Of a stretch of 25,880 nt of DNA, positions 25,308 through 25,880 are shown piece after piece; the stretch's first letter is position 1, and each line of letters starts with the position of its first letter. A program made the position numbers and the translations under genes. Source of the stretch: Paraliomyxa sp041600735 (lineage in GTDB: Bacteria; Myxococcota_A; Polyangia; Nannocystales; Nannocystaceae). The notes below the pieces were generated by a model. That model was not told where the DNA came from. It ran no database searches and was given only the letters and a program-made list of their open reading frames with translations. Where the stretch lies: contig JBFIJN010000057.1 of the NCBI GenBank assembly GCA_041600735.1, positions 1 to 25,880 of the forward strand, read 5' to 3'.

Positions 25308-25880
25308 GTGCCCACCGTCCCCCATCCCGCTCCCCCGCCCTCGGCCGCAATACGCAGCCTCGCGACCCAGCCCGGCCGCATGCGCCTGCTGTGCTTCCCA
25401 TGCGCTGGCGCCGGTGCCTCCATGTATCGACCGTGGGCCGAGCCGCTCGCTCGTCACGGGATCGAGGTCGTCGCCCTCCAGCCACCAGGGCGCGAGGATC
25501 GGCTCGGCGAGGCCCCCGTGGACGAGCTCCATGTGCTCGTCGATGCGCTCGCGCAGGCCATGCCGCCCTGGCTCGACCGCCCCTTCGCCATGTTCGGCCA
25601 CAGCCTGGGCGCCCTGCTGGCCTTCGAGGTCGCCAAGCGCCTGCCACTCCGAGGGCTGCCCACACCTCGCCTGCTGATCGTCTCCGCCCGGCGGGCGCCC
25701 CAGCTCCCCCTCTCGCACGCGCCCATGCACCGCATGACCCGGGCTCGCCTGATCGACGAGCTCCGCATCCTCGGCGGCACCCCCCAGGCCGTGCTCGACG
25801 AAGAAGAGCTAATGGAGCTGTTCGAGCCGATGCTGCGCGCCGATCTCAAGCTGACCGAGAGCTACGCCCCGCCCGATCCC
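25308..25880 (+). CDS. Type II thioesterase (RifR/TycF family), 3' truncated by window
   Basis: This is a stand-alone alpha/beta hydrolase of the kind that clears stalled or wrongly primed acyl groups from carrier proteins of PKS and NRPS lines. The frame is open to the last base, giving 191 residues of the roughly 240-260 usual for the family. Family hallmarks in order: LLCFPCAGAGASMYRPW near the N-terminus, the LQPPGREDRL loop, the nucleophile elbow FGHSLGALLAFEVAK with Ser99 (bases 25602-25604), and the lid-region stretch LRADLKLTESY. The catalytic Asp and His lie past the window edge. The start is GTG at 25308, three bases after the previous stop, with GGAG at 25298-25301; no ATG fits, since the next in-frame Met is at the start of the first beta strand. 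Close spacing indicates co-transcription with the assembly line. Confidence 0.93.
   Translation, partial: MPTVPHPAPPPSAAIRSLATQPGRMRLLCFPCAGAGASMYRPWAEPLARHGIEVVALQPPGREDRLGEAPVDELHVLVDALAQAMPPWLDRPFAMFGHSLGALLAFEVAKRLPLRGLPTPRLLIVSARRAPQLPLSHAPMHRMTRARLIDELRILGGTPQAVLDEEELMELFEPMLRADLKLTESYAPPDP

Overview
The window is one uninterrupted stretch of a modular type I polyketide synthase / nonribosomal peptide synthetase (PKS-NRPS) assembly line. All genes are on the + strand, and the layout is that of a single operon. The DNA is strongly GC-rich, with third codon positions almost all G or C. A TubC-type docking domain, hybrid-type ketosynthases (KS) and the style of the docking helices point to a myxobacterium (Myxococcota). 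That assignment is inference from family resemblance, not proof.

Layout: (1) 1-6531, the 3' part of a PKS gene that begins upstream of the window, encoding one fully reducing module KS-AT-DH-ER-KR-ACP. (2) 6528-17471, a bimodular PKS, KS-AT-DH-KR-ACP twice. (3) 17512-21060, a one-module NRPS, TubC-type docking domain-C-A-PCP. (4) 21078-25304, a terminal module KS-AT-carrier protein-thioester reductase. (5) 25308-25880, the 5' part of a type II thioesterase that runs off the window. Gaps between genes are a 4-base overlap, 40, 17 and 3 bases. No stretch longer than 300 bases lacks a gene. I saw no RNA gene, mobile element, CRISPR array, promoter or terminator.

If the line is colinear, an incoming acyl or aminoacyl chain is extended by three ketides. 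The first is fully saturated and the next two carry C=C bonds, giving a 2,4-dienoyl chain. That chain is amidated to one amino acid, probably aliphatic (Val/Ile-like pocket). It is then extended by one unreduced malonate unit and released reductively as an aldehyde or alcohol. The first KS resembles the last one, which follows an NRPS, so the missing upstream neighbour is probably also an NRPS module.

The most distinctive feature is the end of the line: an NRPS module followed by a bare KS-AT-carrier-reductase module. It predicts an N-dienoyl gamma-amino-beta-keto aldehyde (or alcohol) that could close to a 3-pyrrolinone-type ring. Tailoring, transport and regulatory genes, and any loading module, lie outside the window.
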